This document shows positions 53,872 through 62,466 of a stretch of DNA of 64,000 nt, piece by piece. Position 1 is the first letter of the stretch. Each line of letters opens with the position of its first letter. The stretch covers positions 62,001 through 126,000 of the forward strand of contig JBDNFW010000014.1 in NCBI GenBank assembly GCA_041689615.1, written 5' to 3'. The position numbers were made by a program, and so were the translations under genes. This stretch comes from UBA7359 sp041689615 (GTDB taxonomy: Bacteria; Pseudomonadota; Gammaproteobacteria; Eutrophobiales; Eutrophobiaceae). The notes beneath the pieces were generated by a model, which was not told the DNA's origin, made no database searches, and saw only the letters and a program-made list of their open reading frames with translations.

Positions 53872-54601
53872 TTAATTTATTTTTGTAAGTATACAATCAA
53901 ATTCAAGAAGCTCCATTGACTGGTCATCATGAGAAAGCGGGAACACACCAGTAATATTAAAGTTTAGATCAGATAATTTTTTCAAAGTTTCGTAATGAGA
54001 TGGAGTATCTTGATAAATAGCTTTGCAGGAGATTTCTGTTTGCAATATGGTGACAAAGTTTAATACTTTAGTTGCGCCATTTAAAACTTTTGTATCATAA
54101 CCTTGAGTATCTAATTTCAAAAATATTTTTTTATTTTCAAAGTTGCTCATTATCTTTGGCAGAATTGTATCTAGTTTATAGATTTGAATACTTTGTTTTT
54201 CAATAATTCCTATAGATTCAGAAAAATTAGTTTTGCCAAAGTTACTTGTTTCTAATATAGAAGAAAACACAGATTTCTTTGAAATATTAATATCTTGTGT
54301 GGATTCAGCATCTCCTAAAGCGTAATTCATTATTTTCCAATGATTATCCGCTATAGATATAAGATGTTCATAACATTCTTTAAATTGGTTCGAAAGAAAT
54401 AATTTCTCCTTCATAACCTGCATTACGAAGATCTTGACCAAATTGCCCAATATTTGCGCCAACATCAAGAACAAGATTAATGTCATTTCGTTTTATCAGT
54501 TCGGCAATATGTGTGTTCTGATTCGTAAATATATTCTTACTAAGACGAGTAAATTCGTAACCAAAGTAGGCTGCAATTTTTTTATGAAAGGTTATTTTCA
54601 T
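53872..54601 (-). pseudogene. FkbM-family methyltransferase, frameshifted
   Basis: Two overlapping frames together make one FkbM-type SAM methyltransferase of about 240 residues. The N-terminal part (54601 to about 54380) carries LVLDVGANIGQFGQDLRNAG and ends at EIISFEPI followed by a stop. The C-terminal part continues in another frame with FKECYEHL, NYALGD and LKLDTQGYDTKVLNGA to the stop at 53872. A single one-base change near 54380-54386 would restore the frame. FkbM enzymes O-methylate sugars or lipids. Either a recent mutation or a sequencing error. Confidence 0.75.
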
Positions 54602-54623
54602 ATAAGGTGAAATTTATATTAAT

Positions 54624-54791
54624 CTAAAATATACAATGCTTTGCAAAATCAGCCACTTCATTTGCTGTCCAGTCACCCTTTTCTTTATCTTTCATTTGAG
54701 TACACCATTTTTCGCTTCCAACTTCAGGCGCACAAGCTGACAGTAGAATTAATGAAATTAAAAATGCTAATACGCGTACAGAATTATTCAT
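54624..54791 (-). CDS. Small DUF3012 lipoprotein
   Basis: 55 residues, too short for many gene finders. Lipobox LLSAC (C20), then the DUF3012 pattern APEVGSEKWCTQMKDK, GDWTANEVADFAKHC. Two conserved cysteines (C30 and C53) could form a disulfide. Role unknown. It lies just upstream of the broken FkbM gene and just after hemL on the same strand. Confidence 0.8.
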   Translation of the reverse strand: MNNSVRVLAFLISLILLSACAPEVGSEKWCTQMKDKEKGDWTANEVADFAKHCIF

Positions 54792-54794
54792 GTT

Positions 54795-56075
54795 TTATTC
54801 CGATAGATTAGTCAATACTTTTTTCGCTGCATTAATAGTTTTTTCTATATCTTCATTGCTGTGAGCGATGGAAACAAAACCTGCTTCAAATGCTGATGGC
54901 GCAAGATAGATTCCTTCATTAAGCATGCCATGAAAGAATTGATTAAATTGTTCCTGATTACAATTCATGACTTTATCAAACGAATCGATTTTTTCGTCAT
55001 TCGAAAAAAAGAGCCCGAACATACCTCCGACATAATTTGTCGTAAAAGAAATAGCGGATTCTTTAGCTACCGTAGATAAACCTTCAACCAGTGTTTTTGT
55101 TTTTGCTTCCAGCGATTCAAAAAAGCTTGCTACAGATATAAGCTCAAGTGTTTTCAATCCTGCAGCCATAGCAACAGGATTTCCTGAAAGCGTGCCTGCT
55201 TGATATACCGGACCATCAGGAGAAATATGATCCATGATTTCTTTTTTTCCTCCAAAAGCACCGACTGGCATGCCGCCACCGATGACTTTACCAAGAACAG
55301 TCAAGTCAGGAACAATATTATAAAGTGATTGTGCGCCACCTAATGCAACGCGAAAGCCGGTCATGACTTCATCAAATATCAACACAGATTTATATTCGTT
55401 GCAGGTTTCTCTTAAACAATTTAAAAAGTCGTTTGAAGCCGGAATACAATTCATATTCCCGGCAATGGGTTCAACAATAATCGCTGCTATTTGGTCGCCG
55501 ATATCAGAAAAGACCTCTTTAACTTGATCAATATTGTTATAGCTCAATGTAATAGTGTGTTGAGCCAGATCCGCAGGTACGCCGGGAGAAGTGGGTACAC
55601 CAAGTGTTAAAGCACCTGAGCCAGCCTTAACTAATAGTGAGTCAGCATGTCCATGATAGCAACCTTCAAATTTAACGATCTTGTCTCGACCGGTATAACC
55701 TCGCGCCAGTCTTATAGCGCTCATCGCAGCTTCCGTTCCGGAACTAACCATGCGCACTTTTTCTATTGAAGGTAACAATTCACAAATCTTATTGGCCATC
55801 TGTGTTTCAATTTCAGTTGGCGCACCAAAACTAAGGCCGTTATCTGCCGCATTTTTCACTGCTTGAATTACTTCTGGATGGGCGTGACCTAATATCATTG
55901 GGCCCCATGAGCCAACGTAATCAATGTATTGTTTATCTTCGCTGTCATATAAATAAGCACCGGTCGCACGTTTTATAAACAGCGGTGTTCCTGAGACCGA
56001 TTTAAATGCGCGTACCGGTGAATTGACGCCACCTGGTATGTGTTGTTTTGCTGCATTAAATAATGTGTCACTCAT
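54795..56075 (-). CDS. hemL: Glutamate-1-semialdehyde 2,1-aminomutase
   Basis: 426 residues. PLP enzyme with the active-site lysine in LGKVIGGGMPVGAFGG (about 262-277) and N-terminal HIPGGVNSPVRAF. Makes 5-aminolevulinate for haem from glutamate. Follows thiE after five bases. Confidence 0.97.
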   Translation of the reverse strand: MSDTLFNAAKQHIPGGVNSPVRAFKSVSGTPLFIKRATGAYLYDSEDKQYIDYVGSWGPMILGHAHPEVIQAVKNAADNGLSFGAPTEIETQMANKICELLPSIEKVRMVSSGTEAAMSAIRLARGYTGRDKIVKFEGCYHGHADSLLVKAGSGALTLGVPTSPGVPADLAQHTITLSYNNIDQVKEVFSDIGDQIAAIIVEPIAGNMNCIPASNDFLNCLRETCNEYKSVLIFDEVMTGFRVALGGAQSLYNIVPDLTVLGKVIGGGMPVGAFGGKKEIMDHISPDGPVYQAGTLSGNPVAMAAGLKTLELISVASFFESLEAKTKTLVEGLSTVAKESAISFTTNYVGGMFGLFFSNDEKIDSFDKVMNCNQEQFNQFFHGMLNEGIYLAPSAFEAGFVSIAHSNEDIEKTINAAKKVLTNLSE

Positions 56076-56080
56076 AGTAA

Positions 56081-56701
56081 TTACTGCTTGAATAAATTGT
56101 TATAAGATTTTGTTGCATTGATTGTATCAGGCGCCGAATAAAGCCCGCTAATAATTGCTATAAAATCAACTCTGGCATCAACCAATTCTTTTCCATTTTC
56201 CGGTGTTATGCCACCTATGGCAACTATTGGAATAGTTAACAACGACTTCGCTTCATTAAGTAGTTCAATGCTGGCTTTTTTAGCATCAGGTTTGGTAAGT
56301 GAAGGAAAGAACGAACCAAAGGCAATATAGTCCGCGCCAGCCTCTTCAGCTTTCCTGGCAAGATTAAGATCGTTATAACACGATATGCCAATAATTTTTG
56401 AGCCTAGTGTTTTTCTAGCCTTACTAATATCTTCATCGTTTTGACCAAGATGTACGCCGTCAGCCGAAATGTCTTTTGTCAGGTTCACATCATCATTAAC
56501 AATAAAGGGCACTTTGTATTGATGGCAAAGCGATTGTAGTTTTTGTGCCAGTTCCTTTTTCTTATGTTGATTTGTGTCTTTATTTCGATACTGAAAAAGT
56601 GAAATGCCGACTTTAAGTATGTCTTCGGATTTTTTTATTAATTCATCATCTACAAGATTCTCGCAATCTGTAATGGCGTAAATTCCTGAAGTGGCTTGCA
56701 T
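56081..56701 (-). CDS. thiE: Thiamine-phosphate synthase
   Basis: The start is set at the ATG 56701 (MQATSGIYAITD), four bases after the thiD stop; a longer frame from a TTG would run through the thiD coding end. It has 206 residues. Joins the thiazole and pyrimidine moieties. Motifs VDGVHLGQND-like DGVHLGQNDED and DYIAFGSFFPS are present. Confidence 0.95.
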   Translation of the reverse strand: MQATSGIYAITDCENLVDDELIKKSEDILKVGISLFQYRNKDTNQHKKKELAQKLQSLCHQYKVPFIVNDDVNLTKDISADGVHLGQNDEDISKARKTLGSKIIGISCYNDLNLARKAEEAGADYIAFGSFFPSLTKPDAKKASIELLNEAKSLLTIPIVAIGGITPENGKELVDARVDFIAIISGLYSAPDTINATKSYNNLFKQ

Positions 56702-56705
56702 TATT

Positions 56706-57491
56706 TTATTTTTCAAAAAAACGATCCGGTTGTGCTTGTCCCCGACCAAGTTTTAATCCGTGTTTAAGAGTACTCCATGTGTATGCCTGGGCATCTTCAA
56801 CTGAAGTCTTTAAGTCATTGCCTAATGCTAATAATGCGGCGATTCTTGAAGATAATGTACAGCCAGAACCGTGAAATGATCCTGTCAGTCTTTCCCAATG
56901 ATATTCGATTGGAGAATTTTTCTCTGTATAAAATAAATTGGTAACGTCATCAGTATCTTCATCTGTGCCGGTAATTAATACAGACTTTGCGCCAAGCGCT
57001 AATAACTTATTTGCTGCTGCATTCAAGTCAGTTGATTGTGAAAGTGTTCTTGCTTCTTCACAGTTTGGTGTGACAACTGTTGTTACCGGTAATAACAATG
57101 ACAATATTTTTTTACAGATATTGTCATCGGCAAAAGATTGTCCGCTGGTTGAACTCATGACCGGATCGATAACAATGGGAATATTGATTTGTGATAATTC
57201 GCTTTGAATAATATCGATTAATTGAGCATTACCAATTATCCCTATTTTACAAGCAGCGATTTCCATATCTTCTAAAATTAATCTGATTTGCTTTCGAAAA
57301 GCCGCTGGTTTTTGTGGAATGACATCGATCACTTGTTTTGTATTTTGAGCCGTTAATGAAGTGATGACTGTTGCAGCATGACAGCCAGCGTTGGCAATCG
57401 TTTCTATGTCAGCTTGAATACCCGCGCCGCCACTTGGATCGTGCCCAGCAATCACTAATACAACCGGTTTTTGATTGTTGCTATTATTCAT
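56706..57491 (-). CDS. thiD: Hydroxymethylpyrimidine kinase / phosphomethylpyrimidine kinase
   Basis: 261 residues. Ribokinase-like fold with AGHDPSGGAGIQADIET (about 14-30) and catalytic region GSFHGSGCTLSSRIAA. Provides HMP-PP for ThiE, encoded next in the operon. No TPP riboswitch is seen in the 66 bases upstream. Confidence 0.95.
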   Translation of the reverse strand: MNNSNNQKPVVLVIAGHDPSGGAGIQADIETIANAGCHAATVITSLTAQNTKQVIDVIPQKPAAFRKQIRLILEDMEIAACKIGIIGNAQLIDIIQSELSQINIPIVIDPVMSSTSGQSFADDNICKKILSLLLPVTTVVTPNCEEARTLSQSTDLNAAANKLLALGAKSVLITGTDEDTDDVTNLFYTEKNSPIEYHWERLTGSFHGSGCTLSSRIAALLALGNDLKTSVEDAQAYTWSTLKHGLKLGRGQAQPDRFFEK

Positions 57492-57557
57492 AAGGACAGT
57501 ATTCTACACAGCCATTGTGGTTGTTAATACAGAAATAAAAATCAGGAGTTAGTTCTA

Positions 57558-57722
57558 ATGAAGCAGTATATGTGTGTTATTTGTGGTTTTATTTATGATG
57601 AAGTAAAAGGTTGGCCTGATGATAATATTGCGGCGGGCACAAAGTGGGAAGATGTTCCTTCTGACTGGATTTGTCCTGAATGTGGTGCTACTAAAGATGA
57701 TTTTGAAATGGTAGAAGTTTAA
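57558..57722 (+). CDS. rubA: Rubredoxin
   Basis: 54 residues with the two iron-binding pairs C6-x2-C9 (MCVICGFIYDE) and C39-x2-C42 (WICPECGA). A clear AGGAG ribosome site lies eight bases upstream. Transfers single electrons, for example to hydroxylases or in oxygen defence. Divergent from thiD-thiE-hemL, an arrangement seen in related bacteria. Confidence 0.93.
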   Translation: MKQYMCVICGFIYDEVKGWPDDNIAAGTKWEDVPSDWICPECGATKDDFEMVEV

Positions 57723-57728
57723 TTATCT

Positions 57729-58154
57729 TTAAAAAGGTCTGATGACGGCGAGTAAAATTATCGCTATTAAAATCAGAACAGGGACTTCATTAAACCAGCG
57801 ATACCATACATGGCTATGTTTATTTCTTTCATGTTTAAAATCCTGTAATAAAAACCAGCAGTAAACGTGGTAGGCAATCAAAATCAAGATAAAAACATAT
57901 TTTATTTGTAACCATATTTGTTCGCTATAAGCGGACAAACCGTTACTGAATAAAGTACAGAGTCCAAAAATTATTGTTAACAAAGCTCCAGGCGTCATGA
58001 TGCCGTAAAAAAGTTTACGTTCCATTATTTTAAAACGATCGATACTTATTTGATCATCGCTCATGGCGTGATAAACAAATAATCTAGGTAAATAGAATAA
58101 TCCTGCAAACCAGGTCACCATAAAGATAAGATGTAGTGCCTTAAACCAAAGCAT
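57729..58154 (-). CDS. hemJ: Protoporphyrinogen oxidase HemJ
   Basis: 141 residues, four membrane helices. The N-terminus WFKALHLIFMVTWFAGLFYL and PRLFVYH with its conserved His is typical of HemJ, which oxidises protoporphyrinogen IX in bacteria lacking HemG/HemY. It could also be annotated as a CopD-family protein. Near hemL but on a separate unit with the thioredoxin gene. Confidence 0.85.
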   Translation of the reverse strand: MLWFKALHLIFMVTWFAGLFYLPRLFVYHAMSDDQISIDRFKIMERKLFYGIMTPGALLTIIFGLCTLFSNGLSAYSEQIWLQIKYVFILILIAYHVYCWFLLQDFKHERNKHSHVWYRWFNEVPVLILIAIILLAVIRPF

Positions 58155-58155
58155 C

Positions 58156-58677
58156 TTACGAAATCGAAATGGTTGTTGATTTTAGTAATGCTTTCACTTT
58201 GAGTCTGAGCTCATCGATATCTATTTCACCGATATTTTGTTGCACCACTTTTCCTTCTGAATCAATTAAAAAACTAGTCGGTGTTACCTGAATATTACCA
58301 AACGCTTTTACTGCATTGCCATATATATCCAAAGCTACAGGGTAGGGGATGTTTTTTCTTTCTGATAATTCAACAACAAGGTTTGGTGGATCGTAGGGCA
58401 TTGCTATAGCAATAATTTCAAAATCATCTTTGCCAATTTCATTATAAAGTTTAACCAGATGCGGTATTTCTTTAATACATATAGAACAAGTCGTTGCCCA
58501 AAAAGTAACAAACAACGGTTTTCCTTTTAAAGAGAGTAGCTCTATTTTTCTGCCATCAATAATATCCAGACTAATTTCCGGCGCGAAATCTAATTTATTC
58601 TTACCTGAATATAAGAAGAAAACACTAACCGCTGCAAGAATGACAACAACTGCGACAGGAAAGATCAGTTTTTTCAT
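58156..58677 (-). CDS. Membrane-anchored TlpA-like thiol-disulfide oxidoreductase
   Basis: The start is at the ATG 58677; the preceding in-frame TTG is less likely. It has 173 residues. N-terminal membrane anchor (about 4-22), then a thioredoxin fold with active site CSIC in FWATTCSICIKEIP (about 65-78). Probably periplasmic, reducing cysteines for cytochrome c assembly or similar. Sits one base from hemJ and three bases after the DUF4126 gene. Confidence 0.85.
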   Translation of the reverse strand: MKKLIFPVAVVVILAAVSVFFLYSGKNKLDFAPEISLDIIDGRKIELLSLKGKPLFVTFWATTCSICIKEIPHLVKLYNEIGKDDFEIIAIAMPYDPPNLVVELSERKNIPYPVALDIYGNAVKAFGNIQVTPTSFLIDSEGKVVQQNIGEIDIDELRLKVKALLKSTTISIS

Positions 58678-58680
58678 CAA

Positions 58681-59328
58681 CTATTCACTTTGCGTTTCTA
58701 TCGACGAGTCAAGAGCTGGTAGCGTTTCTTTCTTATTGCCCTTAATAAAATCTTTAAGTGTTGAAATAATGCGTTTAATCCCTCGCCATATTTTAGGCAG
58801 CATCCAGATCATCAGGATTATAAAAAGGATTAAGAACACCAGAAAAACCACAGGATGAGTTAACGCGGTCCATATTCCGACAATCACCATAAAGTCTTCA
58901 CCAAGTGAAGTGATCCAGTTGCTGACGGGTTCCGGAGAAGTATTAATAATGACGCGGCTACCTGCTTTAGTTGCATGAGTCGCGGCAGTAAGGCTACCTC
59001 CTGCCAGAAATGCAGCAAGTTCAACGGCAGGTGTTGTATCACCTACCGCACTCATTGCCAAAATTGCACCAAGTGGAATACGAATGAAAGTATGTAAACT
59101 ATCCCAGGCTGTATCAACACCAGGAGTCTTGTCAGCAAAAAATTCGACACAATACATCAACCCGGCAGCGGTCATTACCAGAGGATCGGTGACAACCATC
59201 ATCTCCGGCGGCAAATCAATATTGCCAGTCCCGCCGAGATAACCCAACATAAAAACAGCAGCGTAAAGGTTGATACCACTTGCCCACGCCACCCCCATAC
59301 TAAGAGCTATATATTGAATTGTATCCAT
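58681..59328 (-). CDS. DUF4126 membrane protein
   Basis: 215 residues with four to five membrane segments and the family-typical N-terminus ALSMGVAWASGINLYAAV. Function unknown. First gene of the DUF4126-tlpA-hemJ unit. Confidence 0.8.
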   Translation of the reverse strand: MDTIQYIALSMGVAWASGINLYAAVFMLGYLGGTGNIDLPPEMMVVTDPLVMTAAGLMYCVEFFADKTPGVDTAWDSLHTFIRIPLGAILAMSAVGDTTPAVELAAFLAGGSLTAATHATKAGSRVIINTSPEPVSNWITSLGEDFMVIVGIWTALTHPVVFLVFLILFIILMIWMLPKIWRGIKRIISTLKDFIKGNKKETLPALDSSIETQSE

Positions 59329-59582
59329 TAGTTTCTCGCTTATTGAATAGATGGAGACTTAATCTTGACTGTAATTATAGCCTGTCTTTGTCAAAATTAT
59401 TTATATATGAAAAACAATAGCTTATACTTAAGACAGTTAGTATTACAAATTGTTCAAAGGTATTACTTGGCTTAACTAGTAGCGATAAATTGCTTGCTTG
59501 ACAGAGTTTTCATCTGGTATTAATCTCATTTCCGAATTAACTGTTTAGCAGTTGATTAATAATAATAACAAAAATCGAATTT
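59329..59582 (+). ncRNA. Candidate small RNA (no ORF) ending at an orphan terminator
   Basis: No coding frame of note on either strand, yet a strong plus-strand terminator follows at 59583 although the flanking upstream gene is on the minus strand. A -10-like TATACT at about 59421-59426 could start a transcript of roughly 170 bases. No known RNA family is recognised. Confidence 0.25.
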
Positions 59583-59606
59583 AAAGCGGCTTCGGCCGCT
59601 TTTTTA
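59583..59606 (+). terminator. Orphan rho-independent terminator
   Basis: Stem AAAGCGGC / GCCGCTTT with a TTCG tetraloop and T-run. No plus-strand gene precedes it. The stem could also act from the minus strand, but then only repeats lie upstream. Confidence 0.85.
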
Positions 59607-59610
59607 TTGC

Positions 59611-59725
59611 CTACATGGATGTAGGTATGTCATGAATGCAGGAGCATATTCGAGACAATGTACAGGATGTACTGTATGTCGCGGGTGCATGGATGCACAA
59701 GAGCGACGCTCTACATGGATGTAGG
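59611..59725. repeat. Cluster of GGATG-centred palindromes
   Basis: Four palindromes in 115 bases: CTACATGGATGTAG at 59611-59624 and again at 59711-59724, GTACAGGATGTAC at 59660-59672 and GTGCATGGATGCAC at 59685-59698. The first type also occurs between atpA and atpG. Bases 59726-59890 before argC hold no other feature. Confidence 0.7.
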
Positions 59726-59890
59726 TATATCACGAGATGAATCCGAAGGGAGGTATCTGAGACGTCGCAATAGTTAAAGAAACGTATTTTCTATTCTTCA
59801 GTTAAGTAATAAAACCGCAATACTCATGCTGTTTTATTCTGTAAAATTATTTTCCAATAATATAGTAAGCAAATAATTTAAGGCAAGAAA

Positions 59891-60928
59891 ATGATTAGTG
59901 TTGGTATTGTAGGGGCAACAGGCTATACAGGCGTTGAATTACTGCGTTTGTTATCTGCGCATGAAGGCGTTGAAGTCAAAGTCGTCACTTCAAATTCAGA
60001 AAAAGGTGAGTCCGTAACGGATGTATTTCCAAGTTTACGCTCGACTATTGATCTAAAATTTGTTGAGCATGAGAGCGATCAACTTAATTCATGCGATCTT
60101 GTTTTCTTTGCTACACCTCATGCAACAGCAATGCATTACGTTCCAAAATTACTCGAACAAGGCTGCAAGATTATTGACCTTTCAGCCGATTTTAGAATTA
60201 AAGATGCTGATATTTGGCAGCATTGGTATAAGGAAAAGCATGCCTGTCCAGAGCTATTACAAACAGCAATCTATGGCTTGCCTGAATTAAACAGAGCAGA
60301 GATAAAAAGTGCCAATCTAATAGCAAATCCAGGTTGTTATCCTACGGCTATTACACTGGCATTATTGCCTGCGGTGAAAAATGGTTTAATAAATGTCAAA
60401 GATATTATTGCTGATGCGAAGTCTGGTGTGAGTGGTGCGGGTCGAAAAGCAGCGCTTGCCTTCCAGTTTTCGGAAGTGGCTGAATCATTTAAAGCGTATA
60501 GTGCGTCTGGACACAGACACTTACCGGAAATGATACAGACTTTGAATCTTGTTCAACAAAACAATGAACTTAACCTTACCTTTGTTCCTCATTTAGTACC
60601 TATGAATAGAGGAATGTTTGCGACAGTCTATGTGAAGCCAATAGATCACGCTGTTGTCATGCAAAAGTATTATACTGACTACTACGCGGAGGAACAATTT
60701 GTTGATGTCATGCCTGAGGGAGCACACCCAGACACAAGATCTGTAAAAACGAGCAATACATGCAGGATTGCCTTACATCCTGGCGATAGTGAATCACAAC
60801 CAACAGTGATTTTGTCAGTGATTGATAATTTGGTGAAAGGTGCGGCTGGACAGGCAATTCAGAATATGAATTTAATGTTTGGTTTAGATGAAGGAACAGC
60901 GCTATTGGCTCCAGGTCTGACTCCTTAA
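59891..60928 (+). CDS. argC: N-acetyl-gamma-glutamyl-phosphate reductase
   Basis: 345 residues. NADP-binding GATGYTGVELLRLL (about 8-21) and the catalytic cysteine in ANPGCYPTA (about 147-155). Third step of arginine synthesis. Stands apart from other arg genes. Confidence 0.96.
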   Translation: MISVGIVGATGYTGVELLRLLSAHEGVEVKVVTSNSEKGESVTDVFPSLRSTIDLKFVEHESDQLNSCDLVFFATPHATAMHYVPKLLEQGCKIIDLSADFRIKDADIWQHWYKEKHACPELLQTAIYGLPELNRAEIKSANLIANPGCYPTAITLALLPAVKNGLINVKDIIADAKSGVSGAGRKAALAFQFSEVAESFKAYSASGHRHLPEMIQTLNLVQQNNELNLTFVPHLVPMNRGMFATVYVKPIDHAVVMQKYYTDYYAEEQFVDVMPEGAHPDTRSVKTSNTCRIALHPGDSESQPTVILSVIDNLVKGAAGQAIQNMNLMFGLDEGTALLAPGLTP

Positions 60929-60932
60929 ACTT

Positions 60933-61646
60933 ATGTCTAAACTGGTTGTAAAAAAACATCGCCCATTGGAAATTATTCTTGCCGCAGTGATATTTAGTGC
61001 GGTTTTTTCAGTGGGAGTATGGTTGTTCTTGGATGCTAATCATTGGAGTTTTATTAAAAACCGATTATCACAAAGTAAAGAATCTCATTTGCTTTGGGAT
61101 GTAAATCAGGGTTTAGAAATCGAGAATAAGCAATTGAGAGAACAAGTCGTTATGTTGGAGCGTTCTCATCAGATTGATACACAGGTAGCGGCCAGATTAC
61201 AAAATGAAATACAGAATTTACAAGACCAGCTCTATTCTCTAAAGGGAGAATTAGAGTTTTATCAAGGGATAATGTCCGCCACAACCGACTCCAAGGGTCT
61301 GAATGTACAAGGTTTACATATAGAATCTACTGATCAGGAGCGTCTTTATCGTTTCAAGCTTGTATTAACCAATGTCGCAAAAAGTGATAGAGTGGTCGAA
61401 GTGACGATGGATATGTCAATAGAAGGAATGAATGAGGCTGGATCCAAGGTTTTATCTCTAAACGAGGTGACTGCAGGCAAAGAACTTAAGCGTGAAATAA
61501 AATTCAAGAATTTTGAACGAATTGAGGGTAGTCTGAACTTTCCTGAAGGATTCAAGCCACTACGGGTGGTGGTTGATATACGACAAAAAGCTATAAAAAA
61601 CTCAACCATCCAGAAAATATTCGAATGGCCTGCGAGCGCAGGTTGA
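60933..61646 (+). CDS. DUF6776-like membrane-anchored coiled-coil protein
   Basis: 237 residues. One membrane helix (about 13-33), a coiled coil (about 55-110) and a beta-rich C-terminal domain. It lies four bases after argC and 13 before the bactofilin gene, so it is probably periplasmic and may cooperate with bactofilin in envelope organisation (inference). Confidence 0.75.
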   Translation: MSKLVVKKHRPLEIILAAVIFSAVFSVGVWLFLDANHWSFIKNRLSQSKESHLLWDVNQGLEIENKQLREQVVMLERSHQIDTQVAARLQNEIQNLQDQLYSLKGELEFYQGIMSATTDSKGLNVQGLHIESTDQERLYRFKLVLTNVAKSDRVVEVTMDMSIEGMNEAGSKVLSLNEVTAGKELKREIKFKNFERIEGSLNFPEGFKPLRVVVDIRQKAIKNSTIQKIFEWPASAG

Positions 61647-61659
61647 AGAGGTGTGAGAC

Positions 61660-62073
61660 ATGTTTGGAAATAAAAAACGTAAGGCTACACGCATTGATAC
61701 TTTGGTAGGCCAACATACCGAAATTGAAGGTGATATCAAATTTACCGGTGGTTTGCATATTGACGGCACGGTCAAAGGTAATGTGATTGCCGAAAATGAT
61801 GGCCGTTCGATGGTTTCGCTAAGTGAATGTGGCACTATTGAAGGTGAAGTGAGAGTCCCTTTTGTCGTGTTAAATGGTGTTGTTATCGGTGATGTACATG
61901 GTAGTGAACATGTGGAACTTGCATCAAAAGCAAGAGTCACAGGTAATGTGTACTATAATCTAATAGAAATGGCGATTGGTGCTGAAGTGAACGGTAAACT
62001 TGTTCACTCATTGGAGCCAGCCGAATCTCCATTAGCGTTAGGTCATGGCGAACCGCTTGAAGTAAGCGAATAA
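61660..62073 (+). CDS. Bactofilin (polymer-forming cytoskeletal protein)
   Basis: 137 residues with a central right-handed beta-helix domain (about 15-115; GDIKFTGGLHIDGTVKGNV) flanked by short disordered tails. Bactofilins polymerise without nucleotide and often recruit peptidoglycan enzymes; an M23 peptidase gene lies nearby. Confidence 0.9.
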   Translation: MFGNKKRKATRIDTLVGQHTEIEGDIKFTGGLHIDGTVKGNVIAENDGRSMVSLSECGTIEGEVRVPFVVLNGVVIGDVHGSEHVELASKARVTGNVYYNLIEMAIGAEVNGKLVHSLEPAESPLALGHGEPLEVSE

Positions 62074-62096
62074 TATTTATTATTTAGGTGTGATAT

Positions 62097-62453
62097 ATGA
62101 GTTCAGTTGAAGCAGAAGTAATCCCAAGCCCACTTATTTTTAGTGAGGCCGCGGCTGGTAAGGTTAAAGAGCTTATTGAAGATGAAGGTAATGAAGCGCT
62201 TATGTTGCGCGTGTTTATCAGTGGCGGCGGTTGTTCTGGATTTCAATATGGTTTTACCTTCGATGAAGAGGTAGGCGAAGGCGATACCATCGTAGAAAAT
62301 GATGGTGTTAAGTTATTGGTTGATCCAATGAGTTTTCAATATTTATCAGGTGCTGAAATTGATTATTCAGAAGGTATGGAAGGCGCACAATTTGTCATTC
62401 GCAACCCTAATGCAGAAACTACTTGTGGTTGTGGTTCGTCTTTTTCAGTTTAA
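62097..62453 (+). CDS. erpA: Iron-sulfur cluster insertion protein ErpA
   Basis: 118 residues, A-type carrier. Cluster-binding cysteines in GGGCSGFQYGF and the C-terminal TTCGCGSSFSV. Delivers clusters to apoproteins. Usual neighbour of bactofilin and anmK in gammaproteobacteria. Confidence 0.95.
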   Translation: MSSVEAEVIPSPLIFSEAAAGKVKELIEDEGNEALMLRVFISGGGCSGFQYGFTFDEEVGEGDTIVENDGVKLLVDPMSFQYLSGAEIDYSEGMEGAQFVIRNPNAETTCGCGSSFSV

Positions 62454-62466
62454 GTTTTAATTCCCT

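Noticed and set aside
57492..57557. TPP riboswitch before thiD
   Set aside because: Only 66 bases are available and no thi-box sequence is present.
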